Shown: positions 27,755 through 36,908, counted from the first letter of the stretch. The stretch: DNA of 64,000 nt from Oceanidesulfovibrio indonesiensis (GCF_007625075.1 NZ_QMIE01000017.1:35326-99325), one strand, 5' to 3'. Numbers and translations: made by a program. The notes: generated by a model not told the origin, from the letters alone.

Positions 27755-29692
27755 TCAAGCAATGTTCAGTTTATACAAGTCCTTGAGAAACGACTGGATG
27801 CGCCCGATCACCTGGAAAGCCTCCTTGAGAGTTCGCTTTTCCAGGTCGGTGAGGCTGTCCGGCGCCACGTGGTTGTGCGGATCTTCCCCGCGTTCCCACT
27901 GTGCGAGCTGGTGAACGAGCCGGAGTTGCATGAGGAACTCGTACGCCTCGTGGACTTCGGCTATCAGATCCCTGGACACGATACCGTCATCGCTGATGGC
28001 TTCCAGCCGTCCCAGAGTACTGGTTTCCGTGATGCCCAGCCTGAGCGCTATGACGCGGGCGAAGTCCGCGATGGGTGCTATGCCGCGCGATTTCAGGTCG
28101 AGCTGGTTCTTGTGCTGGCCGTCCTTTTCCACAATGAAGCCCCGGAAGAACGAAAGGGGCGGCTTGTTCTGCAGGCAGTTGGCCGCCAGATGGCGCTGGA
28201 ACACCTCCTGGCGCTGGATGAGCGGCATGATGTAGCTCTTCAGCTCTTCGGCGAAGGCCGCCTGCCCCGGGCCGGCGCGGAAATCGAAAAAGATCGCCGC
28301 ATGCATCACCTCCTCCGGATCTGGTTTGAGTATCCAGCGCTCGAAGGTTTGCTTCCATTTGGCCAGGCTGAGCCGCCATTTGGGGTTGCTGGCCATGATC
28401 CCACCCGGGCAGGGCGGGAACCCTGCTTTCACGAGGTGGGCTATGACCCGTTCGGTGAACGCCTCGTAGTAGACACCAGCCGCACGCGCAATGAGGGGAT
28501 CTTCCACGTCGCGCAGGATGATCGCGTTGTCCTGGTCTGTCTTGAACGTCTGCTCCCGCCGGCCCTCGCTTCCCATGAGCAGCCAGCAGAACTCCACGGG
28601 CGGCGGACCCAGCTGTTTGAGCAGCAGTTTGACCACCTGCCCCAGAAGACAGTCGTTGATGACCGTGATCATCCGCGTGATATGCCCCGCCTTGGCTCCC
28701 TCCTGCACCAGCGCCCGGATGACCTGCGGCGTTCTGTGAGAAAGATCGTAGAGCCCCTCGACATCCCGCTGGGCCGTGATCTCCCTGAATAGCGCCATAG
28801 GCGACTTGCCCTGCATGACCACGATGTCGTGCGCCGTGATCATGCCCACGACCTTGCCCGCCCTGGTGACGGGCAGATGGTGCAACTCCTGGCGCATCAT
28901 GGCCATGAGCGCATCAAAACAGACGGCGCGTTCGTCCACAGTGGAAAGCGGTGAAGACATGATGATCTCCACCGGCGCTTCCGGGGCCATGCCCACGGCG
29001 ATCGTCTTGCGCAGGTCCTTGTCCGTGACGATGCCCAGATGCTCACCGGAGGGATCGACCACGAGGAGCGAACCCACGCGATTTTCCTCCATGAGTTGCG
29101 CAGCCTTCTGGATGGACGCGCCCATGGGGATGTCCACGCTGGGGCCGTGCATGATCTCCCCTACCCGGGAACCCATGAGGTAGAGCGCGCCCGGCTCCGG
29201 CAGGGTGCCGCTACGCTCTTTGAGCTCCTCGAAGGCCAGGGCGGTATACTCTTCTGCAAAGGCCCTGGCGTAGAAGCGTCCTACCTGCGGATGCTTCTCC
29301 ACCACGGCCAGGAACGCGGCCTTGGGGACCTTGATGAAGAAGGTGTCCTCCACTGTCTCCGCGCTCAGGCGGGCGCGCCCTCCCTGCACCAGAGCCATGC
29401 CGCCCACGGCGCCGCCTTCGCCGCGGAAGTCCACCAGCGTCTCGCGTCCGGTCTCGTCCCTGGTGTACAAGCGTACGCCGCCCTTCTGCACCAGATGCAG
29501 TGCTTCCACCTCGCTCTCGCCCTGAGTGAGGAACCGCGTCCCGGCCGGCAGAAAGTCGATGCGCGCCTGAGAGGCCAGCGTTTCCAGGCTGCGCGCCTCC
29601 AGACCGCTGAACGGCAGGGTACGCTTGAAGAAGGAGAGCACCATTGCCGGCTGGGAGCCGGGGTCGCTTCTGTCGCCGTTATGCATGGTCAT
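27755..29692 (-). CDS. cNMP-binding, CBS-pair, DUF294 nucleotidyltransferase-like protein
   Basis: A 645-residue cytoplasmic regulator. Domains in order: cyclic-nucleotide-binding fold (FLPAGTRFLTQGESEVEAL... at about 50-140), two CBS motifs (VGSLLVVDPSGEHLGIVTDKD and HHLPVTRAGKVVGMITAHD, about 180-320), then a GlnD-like nucleotidyltransferase domain DUF294 with the G-S-E-G-R-R-E-Q motif and TDQDNA (about 385-400), and a helical DUF294 C-terminal domain. The nucleotidyltransferase active-site acidic residues appear intact. It is the first gene of the pair with the exonuclease and sits behind the symporter genes, so control of acetate-type uptake by nucleotide level is plausible but unproven. 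Confidence 0.9.
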   Translation of the reverse strand: MTMHNGDRSDPGSQPAMVLSFFKRTLPFSGLEARSLETLASQARIDFLPAGTRFLTQGESEVEALHLVQKGGVRLYTRDETGRETLVDFRGEGGAVGGMALVQGGRARLSAETVEDTFFIKVPKAAFLAVVEKHPQVGRFYARAFAEEYTALAFEELKERSGTLPEPGALYLMGSRVGEIMHGPSVDIPMGASIQKAAQLMEENRVGSLLVVDPSGEHLGIVTDKDLRKTIAVGMAPEAPVEIIMSSPLSTVDERAVCFDALMAMMRQELHHLPVTRAGKVVGMITAHDIVVMQGKSPMALFREITAQRDVEGLYDLSHRTPQVIRALVQEGAKAGHITRMITVINDCLLGQVVKLLLKQLGPPPVEFCWLLMGSEGRREQTFKTDQDNAIILRDVEDPLIARAAGVYYEAFTERVIAHLVKAGFPPCPGGIMASNPKWRLSLAKWKQTFERWILKPDPEEVMHAAIFFDFRAGPGQAAFAEELKSYIMPLIQRQEVFQRHLAANCLQNKPPLSFFRGFIVEKDGQHKNQLDLKSRGIAPIADFARVIALRLGITETSTLGRLEAISDDGIVSRDLIAEVHEAYEFLMQLRLVHQLAQWERGEDPHNHVAPDSLTDLEKRTLKEAFQVIGRIQSFLKDLYKLNIA

Positions 29693-29730
29693 GATTCGAT
29701 TCTACCTCGTCGCGGGACTTCCTGCGAGAG

Positions 29731-29766
29731 AAAGGGGCGGCCTCCTTTCGGAGTGCCAGCCCCTTT
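29731..29766 (-). terminator. Terminator of the symporter gene
   Basis: On the minus strand AAAGGGGC pairs with GCCCCTTT, and an inner CTCC-GAAA-GGAG hairpin is enclosed. It ends with CCTTTCTC. It lies just after the symporter stop codon and before the DUF294 gene. Confidence 0.55.
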
Positions 29767-29777
29767 TCATGTTGGCG

Positions 29778-31553
29778 TCAATGGTCAACCGCCGCGCCGG
29801 CGCCGCGCGGAATGCGCACGGATTCGACGAGTTCCTGGATCTCGGCCGGCGGCGGAGCCGTCAGCTTGGAGACCACGATGGTCACGACGAAGTTGAGGAC
29901 CATGCCCACGGCGCCGATTCCTTCGGGGCTGATGCCGAAGAACCACGGATCAACGCCGAGGAACTTGGTCTGGATGATGTACAGCATGGTGAAGCCGATA
30001 CCCGAGATCATGCCGGCGATGGCGCCTTCGCGGTTGGCGCGCTTCCAGAAGACCCCCAGGACGAGGATGGGGAAGAAACTGGATGCGCCGAGCCCGAATG
30101 CCAGCGCCACGACCTGGGCGACAAACCCCGGAGGATTGATGCCGAAGTATCCGGCTATGAGGACGGCCACGCCGATCATGATGCGGCCGAGCAGAAGGCG
30201 CGACTTCTCCGACGCCTGCCTGTTGATGACCCTGTAGTAAAGATCGTGCGAGATGGAGGACGCGACGACCAGAAGCAGCCCGGAAGCCGTGGACAGCGCT
30301 GCGGCAAGGCCGCCGGCCGCGACGAGCGCGATGACCCACGCCGGCAGGTTGGCCATCTCCGGGTTGGCGAGCACCATTATGTCTCTGTCGACGTACAATT
30401 CGTTGGGCGAGTCTGTGGGCGCGTTGGCGACCATGAGCTGGCCCAATGATCCTTTCTCGCCCGTGAACTGCGGGCTGCCCTTGAACGCATCGCCGGCGCG
30501 GTACTGGATGATGCCGTCGCCGTTCTTGTCCATCCAGGCCACCAGCCCCGTTTCCTCCCAGTTTTTGAACCACGAGGGAGCTTCGGCGTAGGTCACGTCG
30601 TTCACGGTCTTTATCATGTTGTACCGCGCAAAACCGGCGACCGCAGGAGCCGTGGTGTACAGAATCGCGATGAACAGCAACGCGTATCCGGCCGAAAGCC
30701 GGGCGGCGCGGACATTAGGCACCGTGTAGAAACGGATGATGACGTGTGGCAGGCCGGCCGTACCGACCATGAGCGCCAGCGTCAGGGCGAAGACGTCGAG
30801 CATGGATTTCTGCCCCGCTCCGAACGCCGACGTATACTCCGCGAACCCGAGATCCACGCTTATTTTGTTCAGAGTCTCCATGAGGTACTGGCCGGCGTCC
30901 TGCCCCTGGGCGATGGTGTCGCCAAAGCCAAGCTGCGGTATGGGATTGCCGGTGATCTTCATGCTGATGGCCACGGCCGGGATGAGGAAGGCGATGATCA
31001 ATGTGATGTACTGCGCCACCTGCGTCCAGGTGATGCCCTTCATGCCGCCGAGGCCGGCGTAGAAGAACACGATGAACATGCCGATGATGACGCCCGTGTT
31101 GACGTCCACGCCCAGAAACCGGCTGAAGACGATGCCCACGCCGCGCATCTGGCCCGCCACGTACGTGAGCGAGACGAAAATGGCGCAGATAAGCGCCACG
31201 ATGCGCGCCGCCGTGGAGTAGTAGCGGTCGCCAACGAAGTCCGGCACTGTGAACTTGCCGAACTTGCGCAGATACGGGGCGAGCATGAGCGCCAGCAACA
31301 CGTAGCCGCCGGTCCAGCCCATGAGATACACGCAGCCCTGGTAGCCCATGAACGAAATGAGGCCGGCCATGGAGATGAACGAAGCCGCGCTCATCCAGTC
31401 GGCCGCGGTGGCCAGGCCGTTGGCCAGGGGCGGAACGCCGCCGCCGGCCACGTAGAATCCGCGGGTGTCTTTAACCCGCGAGCGCCAAGCTATATATATG
31501 TAGATCCCGAATGTGAGACCCACCATGATGTAGGTCCAGATCTGTATGGACAT
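29778..31553 (-). CDS. Sodium:solute symporter (SSS family, ActP-like)
   Basis: A 591-residue inner-membrane protein with about 13 hydrophobic segments. N-terminal GLATAADWMSAASFISMAG and GFGVDVNT-like regions match the SSS fold of acetate/pyruvate permeases; the subfamily that pairs with DUF4212 small subunits is the best fit. Between transmembrane segments, residues 342-352 read DKNGDGIIQYR, a calcium-loop-like insertion. AAGGAG precedes the ATG. The small subunit gene is upstream on the same strand with 184 bases and one GC hairpin between. Substrate is probably a short-chain monocarboxylate, by family only. Confidence 0.9.
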   Translation of the reverse strand: MSIQIWTYIMVGLTFGIYIYIAWRSRVKDTRGFYVAGGGVPPLANGLATAADWMSAASFISMAGLISFMGYQGCVYLMGWTGGYVLLALMLAPYLRKFGKFTVPDFVGDRYYSTAARIVALICAIFVSLTYVAGQMRGVGIVFSRFLGVDVNTGVIIGMFIVFFYAGLGGMKGITWTQVAQYITLIIAFLIPAVAISMKITGNPIPQLGFGDTIAQGQDAGQYLMETLNKISVDLGFAEYTSAFGAGQKSMLDVFALTLALMVGTAGLPHVIIRFYTVPNVRAARLSAGYALLFIAILYTTAPAVAGFARYNMIKTVNDVTYAEAPSWFKNWEETGLVAWMDKNGDGIIQYRAGDAFKGSPQFTGEKGSLGQLMVANAPTDSPNELYVDRDIMVLANPEMANLPAWVIALVAAGGLAAALSTASGLLLVVASSISHDLYYRVINRQASEKSRLLLGRIMIGVAVLIAGYFGINPPGFVAQVVALAFGLGASSFFPILVLGVFWKRANREGAIAGMISGIGFTMLYIIQTKFLGVDPWFFGISPEGIGAVGMVLNFVVTIVVSKLTAPPPAEIQELVESVRIPRGAGAAVDH

Positions 31554-31687
31554 GATCGATACTCCTTCAAAGATGGGAAATGCCTTCGCTGGCAGCTGTC
31601 ACGGAGAAAAGTTCCATGGATTCGACAGGTCCATGCGTCCCACCCCATTATGGAGCCCGGAGCACTACTGGTCCCCGGCAGGGAGGC

Positions 31688-31709
31688 CCGGGGGACGCCT
31701 TGCCCCCGG
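31688..31709 (-). other. Intercistronic hairpin between symporter genes
   Basis: CCGGGGG (31688-31694) pairs with CCCCCGG (31703-31709). On the transcribed minus strand no T-tract follows, so it is more likely an RNA-stability or stoichiometry element than a terminator. Confidence 0.4.
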
Positions 31710-31737
31710 ATAGAACTTTTTCCTCTATTCCGCGTGC

Positions 31738-31989
31738 CTACTCGTTGACGTCGAACTCCTTGTCCAGCCTGGACATCAGCAGGAAGTACACGAAGATGAG
31801 CACTACGAAGACGTAGATGGAGCCCTGCTGGGCGAACCAGAAACCGAGCGGGAATCCCCCGATACGGATGGCGTTGAGCGGCTCTACGAGCAGAATGCCG
31901 AAGACATAGGAAACCAGGAACCAGATGGAGAGCAACACGATCATGTAGCGCACGTTGCGCCGCCAATAGACTTTAAGATCCTTCGCCAT
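31738..31989 (-). CDS. DUF4212 symporter small subunit
   Basis: An 83-residue membrane protein with two transmembrane helices (VLLSIWFLVSYVFGILL and IYVFVVLIFVYFLLMSRLD) and the family-typical WRRN near the N-terminus and FPLGFWFAQQGSI between them. DUF4212 proteins are encoded next to SSS symporters and are taken as small subunits. A perfect AGGAGG lies seven bases before the ATG at 31989. It is the first gene of the symporter transcript. Confidence 0.9.
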   Translation of the reverse strand: MAKDLKVYWRRNVRYMIVLLSIWFLVSYVFGILLVEPLNAIRIGGFPLGFWFAQQGSIYVFVVLIFVYFLLMSRLDKEFDVNE

Positions 31990-32365
31990 GGCGTCCTCCT
32001 TGTGGGTTTGGGGTGATCGCTTATGCCTTTCTAGCCCCCCGCAAACCACTGTGCATGCGATTTCCGGTGGAAGGCGAAAAAACCCGACATGAACGGGAAT
32101 CCCCCTAAACCGACGCCGTTCACCGCGACAGAGCGACCATTCGCCCGCGCCAGAAGAGACATGCGCGCATCACATGCACTTCAGCACTCTTGTTCCGCGG
32201 AGTTCAAGAAAGACGATTCCGCTGACGGCGCATCAGAAACCGTCCACCGGCAAGGGCAGCACGTTCCGTTGCCATAATTTCGGACACTTCCCCTCGCCGC
32301 GCACTTCTGGTAGGGCAGACAAAACCATTGCGAACGACCATTCAACCTCCCGGGGACGCCCTCGC
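31990..32365. other. Divergent intergenic region between the symporter genes and cvpA
   Basis: 376 bases that must contain promoters in both directions. I cannot identify a convincing -35/-10 pair, sigma-54 site or RNA element. Confidence 0.4.
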
Positions 32366-32986
32366 ATGAACTTGCTCGACATCATCTTCGTGGTGGTTCT
32401 GGGCTACACCGCCATCCGGGGCCTCTTCCGGGGTCTTATTCTCGAAGTCGCCTCCCTCGGCGGCGTGGTGCTTGGCGTCTATCTCGCCATCACCTACCAC
32501 GAAGAACTCGGCGAGCCTCTCTCGCGGGTCATCACCAATCCGGACTGGGTGGTCATCGCCTCGTACCTGCTCATCTTCGTCGCAACCATCCTGCTCGTCT
32601 CGTTTCTCGCCGGGCTCACCCGCGCCATTGTCAAAAAGACCGTGGCCGCATGGCTGGATTACCTGGGCGGACTTGTCTTCGGCATTCTCAAGGGGGGGCT
32701 GGTCTGCGCCGTGGTTTTCTGGCTGTTCATGTCTGTGCTGCCGGACTCCGAGATCGCCAGAAGCTCACGCGCCGCGCCCTATATCCGCGAGTACGCAACC
32801 TGGCTCGAACAGTTCGTGCCCGAGTCCGTCAGATCCATGATTCCCAAGTCTTCCGGAGGTAACGGCGAGTCTGGCGGCGACGTGCACCCGCAACCGAACA
32901 CAGCGCCGAACAACAGGTCCGGCGCGCCCGGCTACGAGCCCTACGGCCCCACCGGCCCCTCCGATATGGGTTCGCGCTCGATCTGA
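32366..32986 (+). CDS. cvpA: CvpA family membrane protein
   Basis: A 206-residue inner-membrane protein with four hydrophobic segments. The N-terminus MNLLDIIFVVVLGYTAIRGLFRG has the CvpA pattern (partial: GLFRGLILEVASL). In E. coli CvpA is needed for colicin V production and bile resistance; its function here is unknown. The C-terminal 45 residues are hydrophilic, rich in Gly, Asn and Pro. It is followed by mazG 42 bases downstream on the same strand. Confidence 0.88.
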   Translation: MNLLDIIFVVVLGYTAIRGLFRGLILEVASLGGVVLGVYLAITYHEELGEPLSRVITNPDWVVIASYLLIFVATILLVSFLAGLTRAIVKKTVAAWLDYLGGLVFGILKGGLVCAVVFWLFMSVLPDSEIARSSRAAPYIREYATWLEQFVPESVRSMIPKSSGGNGESGGDVHPQPNTAPNNRSGAPGYEPYGPTGPSDMGSRSI

Positions 32987-33028
32987 GATTTTCCAAACAA
33001 CACGCAAACATTCCGAGGCCGCTTTCCC

Positions 33029-33823
33029 ATGAGTCGTTCCTTCGACAAGCTTCTCGACGTCATCGACACGCTGCTCGGCCCTGAGGGGTGCCCCTGGGAC
33101 AGGGAGCAGACCCCCCATACCCTGTGCGACTACGTCATCGAGGAGGCCTTCGAGCTGGTGGAGGCCATCCGCGACGGCAAACCCGACGAGGCGGCAGAAG
33201 AACTCGGCGACCTCATGTTCCTGCTCTGCTTCATCAGCCGCTGCTTCCAGAAGGAAGAGGCAGGCTTCACCATGGATGATTCGCTCGACATGATCCGGCG
33301 CAAGATGATCCGCCGCCATCCTCACGTCTTCGGCGAGGAAACCGTTGATGGCGCTGGCGAAGTGCTCACCAACTGGGAGAAGATCAAACGCGCCGAAAAG
33401 GCAGATGCGGCCGGAGAGAACGAGCCGCCCAAAGGCGTATATTCCAGCCTGCCCAAGGGCCTGCCGCCGCTGCTGCGGGCGTACCGCATCCACTCCAAGG
33501 CGGCGCGCAACGGTTTCACCTGGGCCACGGACGCGGACCTGGAAAGCCAGCTGGAATCAGAATGGAAGGAATGGCAGGAAGCCGCGGCGTCCGGCGACCA
33601 GCAACGCAAGGAAGAAGAGTTCGGCGACTACCTCTTCACCCTCGTTGAACTCGGCCGGCGCCACCAGATCAAGGCGAACTCCGCCCTCCATGACGCGAAC
33701 GTCAAGTTCCTGAACCGCTTCAATACAATGGAAAAAGTCGTCCAAGCCCAGGACAGGGACGTGGCCGACCTGGATCTGGATGCGCTCAATGCGCTGTGGG
33801 ATGCGGTGAAAGGCAAAGAATAG
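33029..33823 (+). CDS. mazG: Nucleoside triphosphate pyrophosphohydrolase MazG
   Basis: A 264-residue enzyme hydrolysing NTPs and dNTPs to monophosphates and pyrophosphate. The duplicated MazG fold is visible: the first repeat has CPWDREQTPHTLCDYVIEEAFE and EELGDLMFLLCF, with the E-x2-E and ExxD metal ligands; the second has LESQLESEWKEWQEA and EEFGDYLFTLVEL. Length matches E. coli MazG (263). The segment NDMDxx-type C-terminus LNALWDAVKGKE is normal. It is cotranscribed with cvpA and convergent with cmk; two hairpins lie in the gap. Confidence 0.95.
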   Translation: MSRSFDKLLDVIDTLLGPEGCPWDREQTPHTLCDYVIEEAFELVEAIRDGKPDEAAEELGDLMFLLCFISRCFQKEEAGFTMDDSLDMIRRKMIRRHPHVFGEETVDGAGEVLTNWEKIKRAEKADAAGENEPPKGVYSSLPKGLPPLLRAYRIHSKAARNGFTWATDADLESQLESEWKEWQEAAASGDQQRKEEEFGDYLFTLVELGRRHQIKANSALHDANVKFLNRFNTMEKVVQAQDRDVADLDLDALNALWDAVKGKE

Positions 33824-33841
33824 AAAGAGGAAGGGACGCAT

Positions 33842-33885
33842 GCGAGGGCTCTGCCCTCGCGCTCCCGCCAGGGAACATTGTTCCC
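33842..33885. terminator. Tandem hairpins between convergent mazG and cmk
   Basis: GCGAGGGC/GCCCTCGC with a three-base loop (33842-33860) and GGGAAC/GTTCCC with loop ATT (33871-33885). I recall similar 'gggctctgccc...agggaac.ttgttccc' blocks as recurring intergenic sequence in Desulfovibrio-type genomes. Probably bidirectional termination. Confidence 0.5.
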
Positions 33886-33914
33886 CGGCCGCCGGAGGCA
33901 AAAAATATAAGCAG

Positions 33915-34595
33915 CTAGCTTTTCGCTTTGATTGCCTGCAGCAGCCGTTCGAAGACCCCGTCCACATCGAGCTCGCCCGTATCGATGATTACTGCATCCT
34001 CGGCAGGTTTGAGGGGGGCTTCGCTGCGGGTGCGGTCCTGGTGGTCGCGGGCGGCGATCTGCGCGGCCAGATCCTCCAGCGTGGGCAGGTCGCTCGTTCC
34101 CATTTCCTTGAGTTGGTTGAGCCGGCGCCGTGCGCGAATCTCCGGCTCGGCGTCCAGGAAGAACTTGTGCGCGGCATCCGGGAACACCACCGTGCCCATG
34201 TCCCGGCCTTCGGCCACCAGCGGCGTCAGCCGTCCCAGCCCCTGCTGCGCTTCCCTGCAATAGGCGCGCACCGGCGCCAGCGTGCCCACGGTGGAAGCCA
34301 GCATACCCACGCGCTCCGTGCGGATCTCGGCGCCCACGGGGTGCATGTCCACGAGCAGCTTCGTCTCGGCGCCGGAGCCTTCCAGGGCGAAATCGATTGA
34401 ACGCAGGACTTCCATGATCGCGGACTCCGGCATTGTCGCGCCCTCCTCGCCCAGGCGCATGCCGCACACGCGATACATCGCCCCGGTATCCAGATACGGA
34501 ATGCCCAGCGCGCCGGCCAGGCGCTTGGCCATGGTGGTCTTGCCCACGCCGGCCGGGCCGTCCAGAGTCACTATCTCGCGGAAATGGTCGGCCAT
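33915..34595 (-). CDS. cmk: Cytidylate kinase
   Basis: A 226-residue kinase that phosphorylates CMP and dCMP with ATP. The P-loop GPAGVGKTT is at residues 13-21, the LDTGAMYR motif follows at about 35-42, and EGRDMGTVVFPDA is the CMP-kinase signature. The lid and C-terminal IIDTGELDVDGV are intact. The ATG overlaps the hisC stop by one base (TAATG), so it is translated together with hisC. Confidence 0.95.
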   Translation of the reverse strand: MADHFREIVTLDGPAGVGKTTMAKRLAGALGIPYLDTGAMYRVCGMRLGEEGATMPESAIMEVLRSIDFALEGSGAETKLLVDMHPVGAEIRTERVGMLASTVGTLAPVRAYCREAQQGLGRLTPLVAEGRDMGTVVFPDAAHKFFLDAEPEIRARRRLNQLKEMGTSDLPTLEDLAAQIAARDHQDRTRSEAPLKPAEDAVIIDTGELDVDGVFERLLQAIKAKS

Positions 34596-35740
34596 TATGC
34601 CCGCGCCTCCTCCAGCACTTCGCGAAGTCCACGGAGGAACGCATGGTTCTCGTGCTCATTGCCTATGGATACGCGCAAGCTGTCCGGCAGGCCGTAGCTG
34701 CCAAGGGGCCGGATGATGATGCCGCGTTCCAGAAGCTTTTCGAAGACATCTTTAGCGGACAAGGAGCAGGCTTCCGGCAGAGTGAACATGAGGAAATTCG
34801 CCTGGGTAGGTTTGGGCACGCAGCCCATGGCGGTCAGTTCGGCGGCGAGCCGTTCCCGGCCGCTGCGCACCGCCTGGAGCGTCGCTTCGTAGAAACAGGT
34901 GTCTTCGATGGCGGCGATGCCCGCTTCCTCGGCCAGAATGTTCACGCTGAACGGCAGCCGCACCCGCATGAGGTAATCCGCCAGGTCCGGGTGCATGAGC
35001 CCGTAGCCCAGGCGCATTCCGGCCAGGCCGTACGCCTTGGAGAAGGTACGCAGGATCACCAGGTTGTCCAGTTCGTCCAGCAGGTTGCGTATGGAGTACG
35101 CCTCTTCCGGCTCGGCAAAGTCCATATATGCTTCGTCCACCACGAAGAGACATGCCGGGGGCAGGGAGCGTGCGAAGGCCTCCAGTTCCGCGGCCTTGGG
35201 CGCGAACCCGGAAGGGTTGTCCGGCGAGGTGACGAACACCAGAGCCGTGTTCTCGTCGACGCGCTCGGCGAGCTTGTCCAGGTCGTAGGTGAAGTCCGCC
35301 TCCACAGGCACCTGCCTGAACTCCACGCCCAGAAATTTGGACTGGATCTTGTACATGGAAAAGCACGGTTTGAAGGCCAGCACGTTGTCCCGGCCGGGAA
35401 CCGCACGCACGCGGATGAGGATGTCGATGATCTCGTCCGAGCCGTTGCCCGCCACCACGCGCGACTGGTCCACGCCCATGCGGCAGGCAATGGCTTTGCG
35501 CAGCCTCGGCGTATCCGGCTTGGGGTAACGGAAAGCGAGGCCGGCCGCCGTCTTGAGGCGCTTCTGCACCAGGGGGGCGACGCCAAGAGGATTCTCGTTG
35601 CTGGCGAGCTTGATGACGCTTTCCAGGCCATAGCGTTCGCGTATTTCCTCAATGGAAAGGCCGGCAGCGTAAGGCTCGAAATCCAGAACCTCGGTCCGCA
35701 GCGCCGCGACAGAGGCGGGCATTTGTCGTTGGTCGTCCAT
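34595..35740 (-). CDS. hisC: Histidinol-phosphate aminotransferase
   Basis: A 381-residue PLP-dependent class I/II aminotransferase of histidine synthesis, converting imidazole acetol phosphate to histidinol phosphate. Typical blocks: LASNENPLG, FRYPKPDTPRLR, GNGSDEIIDILIR, FVTSPDNPSG, VVDEAYMDFA, and the lysine motif TFSKAYGLAGMRLG. The ATG at 35740 gives MDDQRQMP; the frame continues upstream over a terminator and is rejected there. It overlaps cmk by one base. Its specificity for histidinol phosphate rather than aromatic substrates is inferred from the family pattern. Confidence 0.92.
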   Translation of the reverse strand: MDDQRQMPASVAALRTEVLDFEPYAAGLSIEEIRERYGLESVIKLASNENPLGVAPLVQKRLKTAAGLAFRYPKPDTPRLRKAIACRMGVDQSRVVAGNGSDEIIDILIRVRAVPGRDNVLAFKPCFSMYKIQSKFLGVEFRQVPVEADFTYDLDKLAERVDENTALVFVTSPDNPSGFAPKAAELEAFARSLPPACLFVVDEAYMDFAEPEEAYSIRNLLDELDNLVILRTFSKAYGLAGMRLGYGLMHPDLADYLMRVRLPFSVNILAEEAGIAAIEDTCFYEATLQAVRSGRERLAAELTAMGCVPKPTQANFLMFTLPEACSLSAKDVFEKLLERGIIIRPLGSYGLPDSLRVSIGNEHENHAFLRGLREVLEEARA

Positions 35741-35798
35741 AATTCTGTACCGCTTTTCGTATTCTGTTCCCGCGCGGCGCCACAGCCCTGCGCGCATG

Positions 35799-35830
35799 AA
35801 AAAAGGCCCGACCGGAAAGGCGGCCGGGCC
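35799..35830 (-). terminator. Rho-independent terminator of uspA
   Basis: On the minus strand GGCCCGGCCG pairs with CGGTCGGGCC (one G-U pair), followed by six T. It lies just after the uspA stop and before the hisC start. Confidence 0.88.
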
Positions 35831-35872
35831 GTCAATGCATACTGCCGAACGGCGTGGGAATCAACCAGGCGA

Positions 35873-36316
35873 CTATTTCTCGGGCCGGACCGTGAGTACG
35901 GGGATCGGCGAGCTCTTGACCACCTTCTCGGCCACGGAACCGAAGAGGATGAGGTCGATGCCGGTGCGGCCGTGCGTGCCCATCACGATGAGGTCTGCCT
36001 TCTCGTCCTTGGCGACCTTGATTATCTCCTCGGCCGCGTAGCCGGTGGCCACCTTGCCCGCGGCCTTGGAACCCTCGAAATGCTCAGCCAGGAAGTTGTC
36101 CATGCTCTTCTCGGCGCCGGTCACGATCTCGCCCACGAAATTTTCGATGGACGTGGGCGGCACGTGGAAGCCCACGTACTGAGACAGCGAAGGCGCGGCG
36201 TACAATACGATTATCTCGGCGTCGAAAGCCTGGGCCATGGTCTTGGCCGTCTCGGCAACCACGGGACTGAACTCGGAGAAGTCCACGGCGCAAAGGATCT
36301 TTTTGACCTGTTTCAT
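35873..36316 (-). CDS. uspA: Universal stress protein, ATP-binding type
   Basis: A 147-residue UspA-domain protein. The N-terminal ILCAVDFSEFS strand and the ATP-binding motif G-T-H-G-R, nine residues, then G-S (residues about 115-130, GTHGRTG and GSVAEKVV) are present, so it is of the MJ0577-like ATP-binding type. The C-terminus SSPIPVLTVRP is typical. The ATG at 36316 has AGGGGAT upstream. It is monocistronic, ending at a strong terminator. The 592-base region upstream must hold its promoter, which I cannot place. Confidence 0.92.
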   Translation of the reverse strand: MKQVKKILCAVDFSEFSPVVAETAKTMAQAFDAEIIVLYAAPSLSQYVGFHVPPTSIENFVGEIVTGAEKSMDNFLAEHFEGSKAAGKVATGYAAEEIIKVAKDEKADLIVMGTHGRTGIDLILFGSVAEKVVKSSPIPVLTVRPEK

Positions 36317-36861
36317 TACAATCCCCTTTTCTGATGCGGCCCTGGCAATGCCCGGCCGCCACGTTCGTTGATAGGCTGTCAACAATGTTCGATTTGCTGC
36401 ATTGCCTCAAAAAGATCAAACCCTCACGTGCCGGAAGTATGCTTCATCCTTGACCTTTTATTGCGAATCGCACTCGAACTTCTTTTGAACAGCCTGCAAA
36501 TAATGACTTTTTCAACGACCAGTTAAGAAACCGTCCTGTCATGTCGGCAACGGTTGTGTCGAATACCTGCTTTCCCGGTGCCCGCAGTCCGCGAGCGATC
36601 TGATGATGTCCGCGCACTCATGGCGGCCTCTGCGTGCTCTTCATTCTATTCTATTTTTTGCCAGATCGAAGTATGATAGACAAGGCATTTCTTCTGTTTT
36701 ACAGAGGGGGTAGGCTCTGAAGACAGGTTGGCAACTGGTTTTTGTCCACAAGCGGGCATCACTTGGCCAACCATGCCGCATCGCAGCCGGACGCGGCAAA
36801 ATATTCCGCATCTCTAGAAAACCAATCAAACCATATCAACATGTTAAATGCACGGCACGCT
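36317..36861. other. Long intergenic region, uspA to the sigma-54 gene
   Basis: About 545 bases less GC-rich than the genes around it, with several T- and A-tracts. Only short frames are present and none has a ribosome-binding site. No RNA gene is recognised. Confidence 0.4.
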
Positions 36862-36877
36862 TGGCAAGCTTATTGCT
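36862..36877 (+). promoter_or_regulatory. Sigma-54 promoter
   Basis: TGGCAAG-CTTA-TTGCT matches TGGCACR-N4-TTGCW with one mismatch and exact spacing. The predicted start is near 36889, giving a 20-base leader that contains GTAGGGGGAG before the ATG at 36909. Confidence 0.75.
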
Positions 36878-36908
36878 TCGTTTTGGTTCAAACCAGTAGG
36901 GGGAGCCT

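Noticed and set aside
34433..36334. 633-residue + strand ORF over hisC, cmk start and uspA
   Set aside because: It runs antisense through three genes with intact motifs and through the uspA terminator.
36725..36745. Second sigma-54-like site GTTGGCAACTGG
   Set aside because: The -12 element does not fit (TTTTG) and spacing is wrong.
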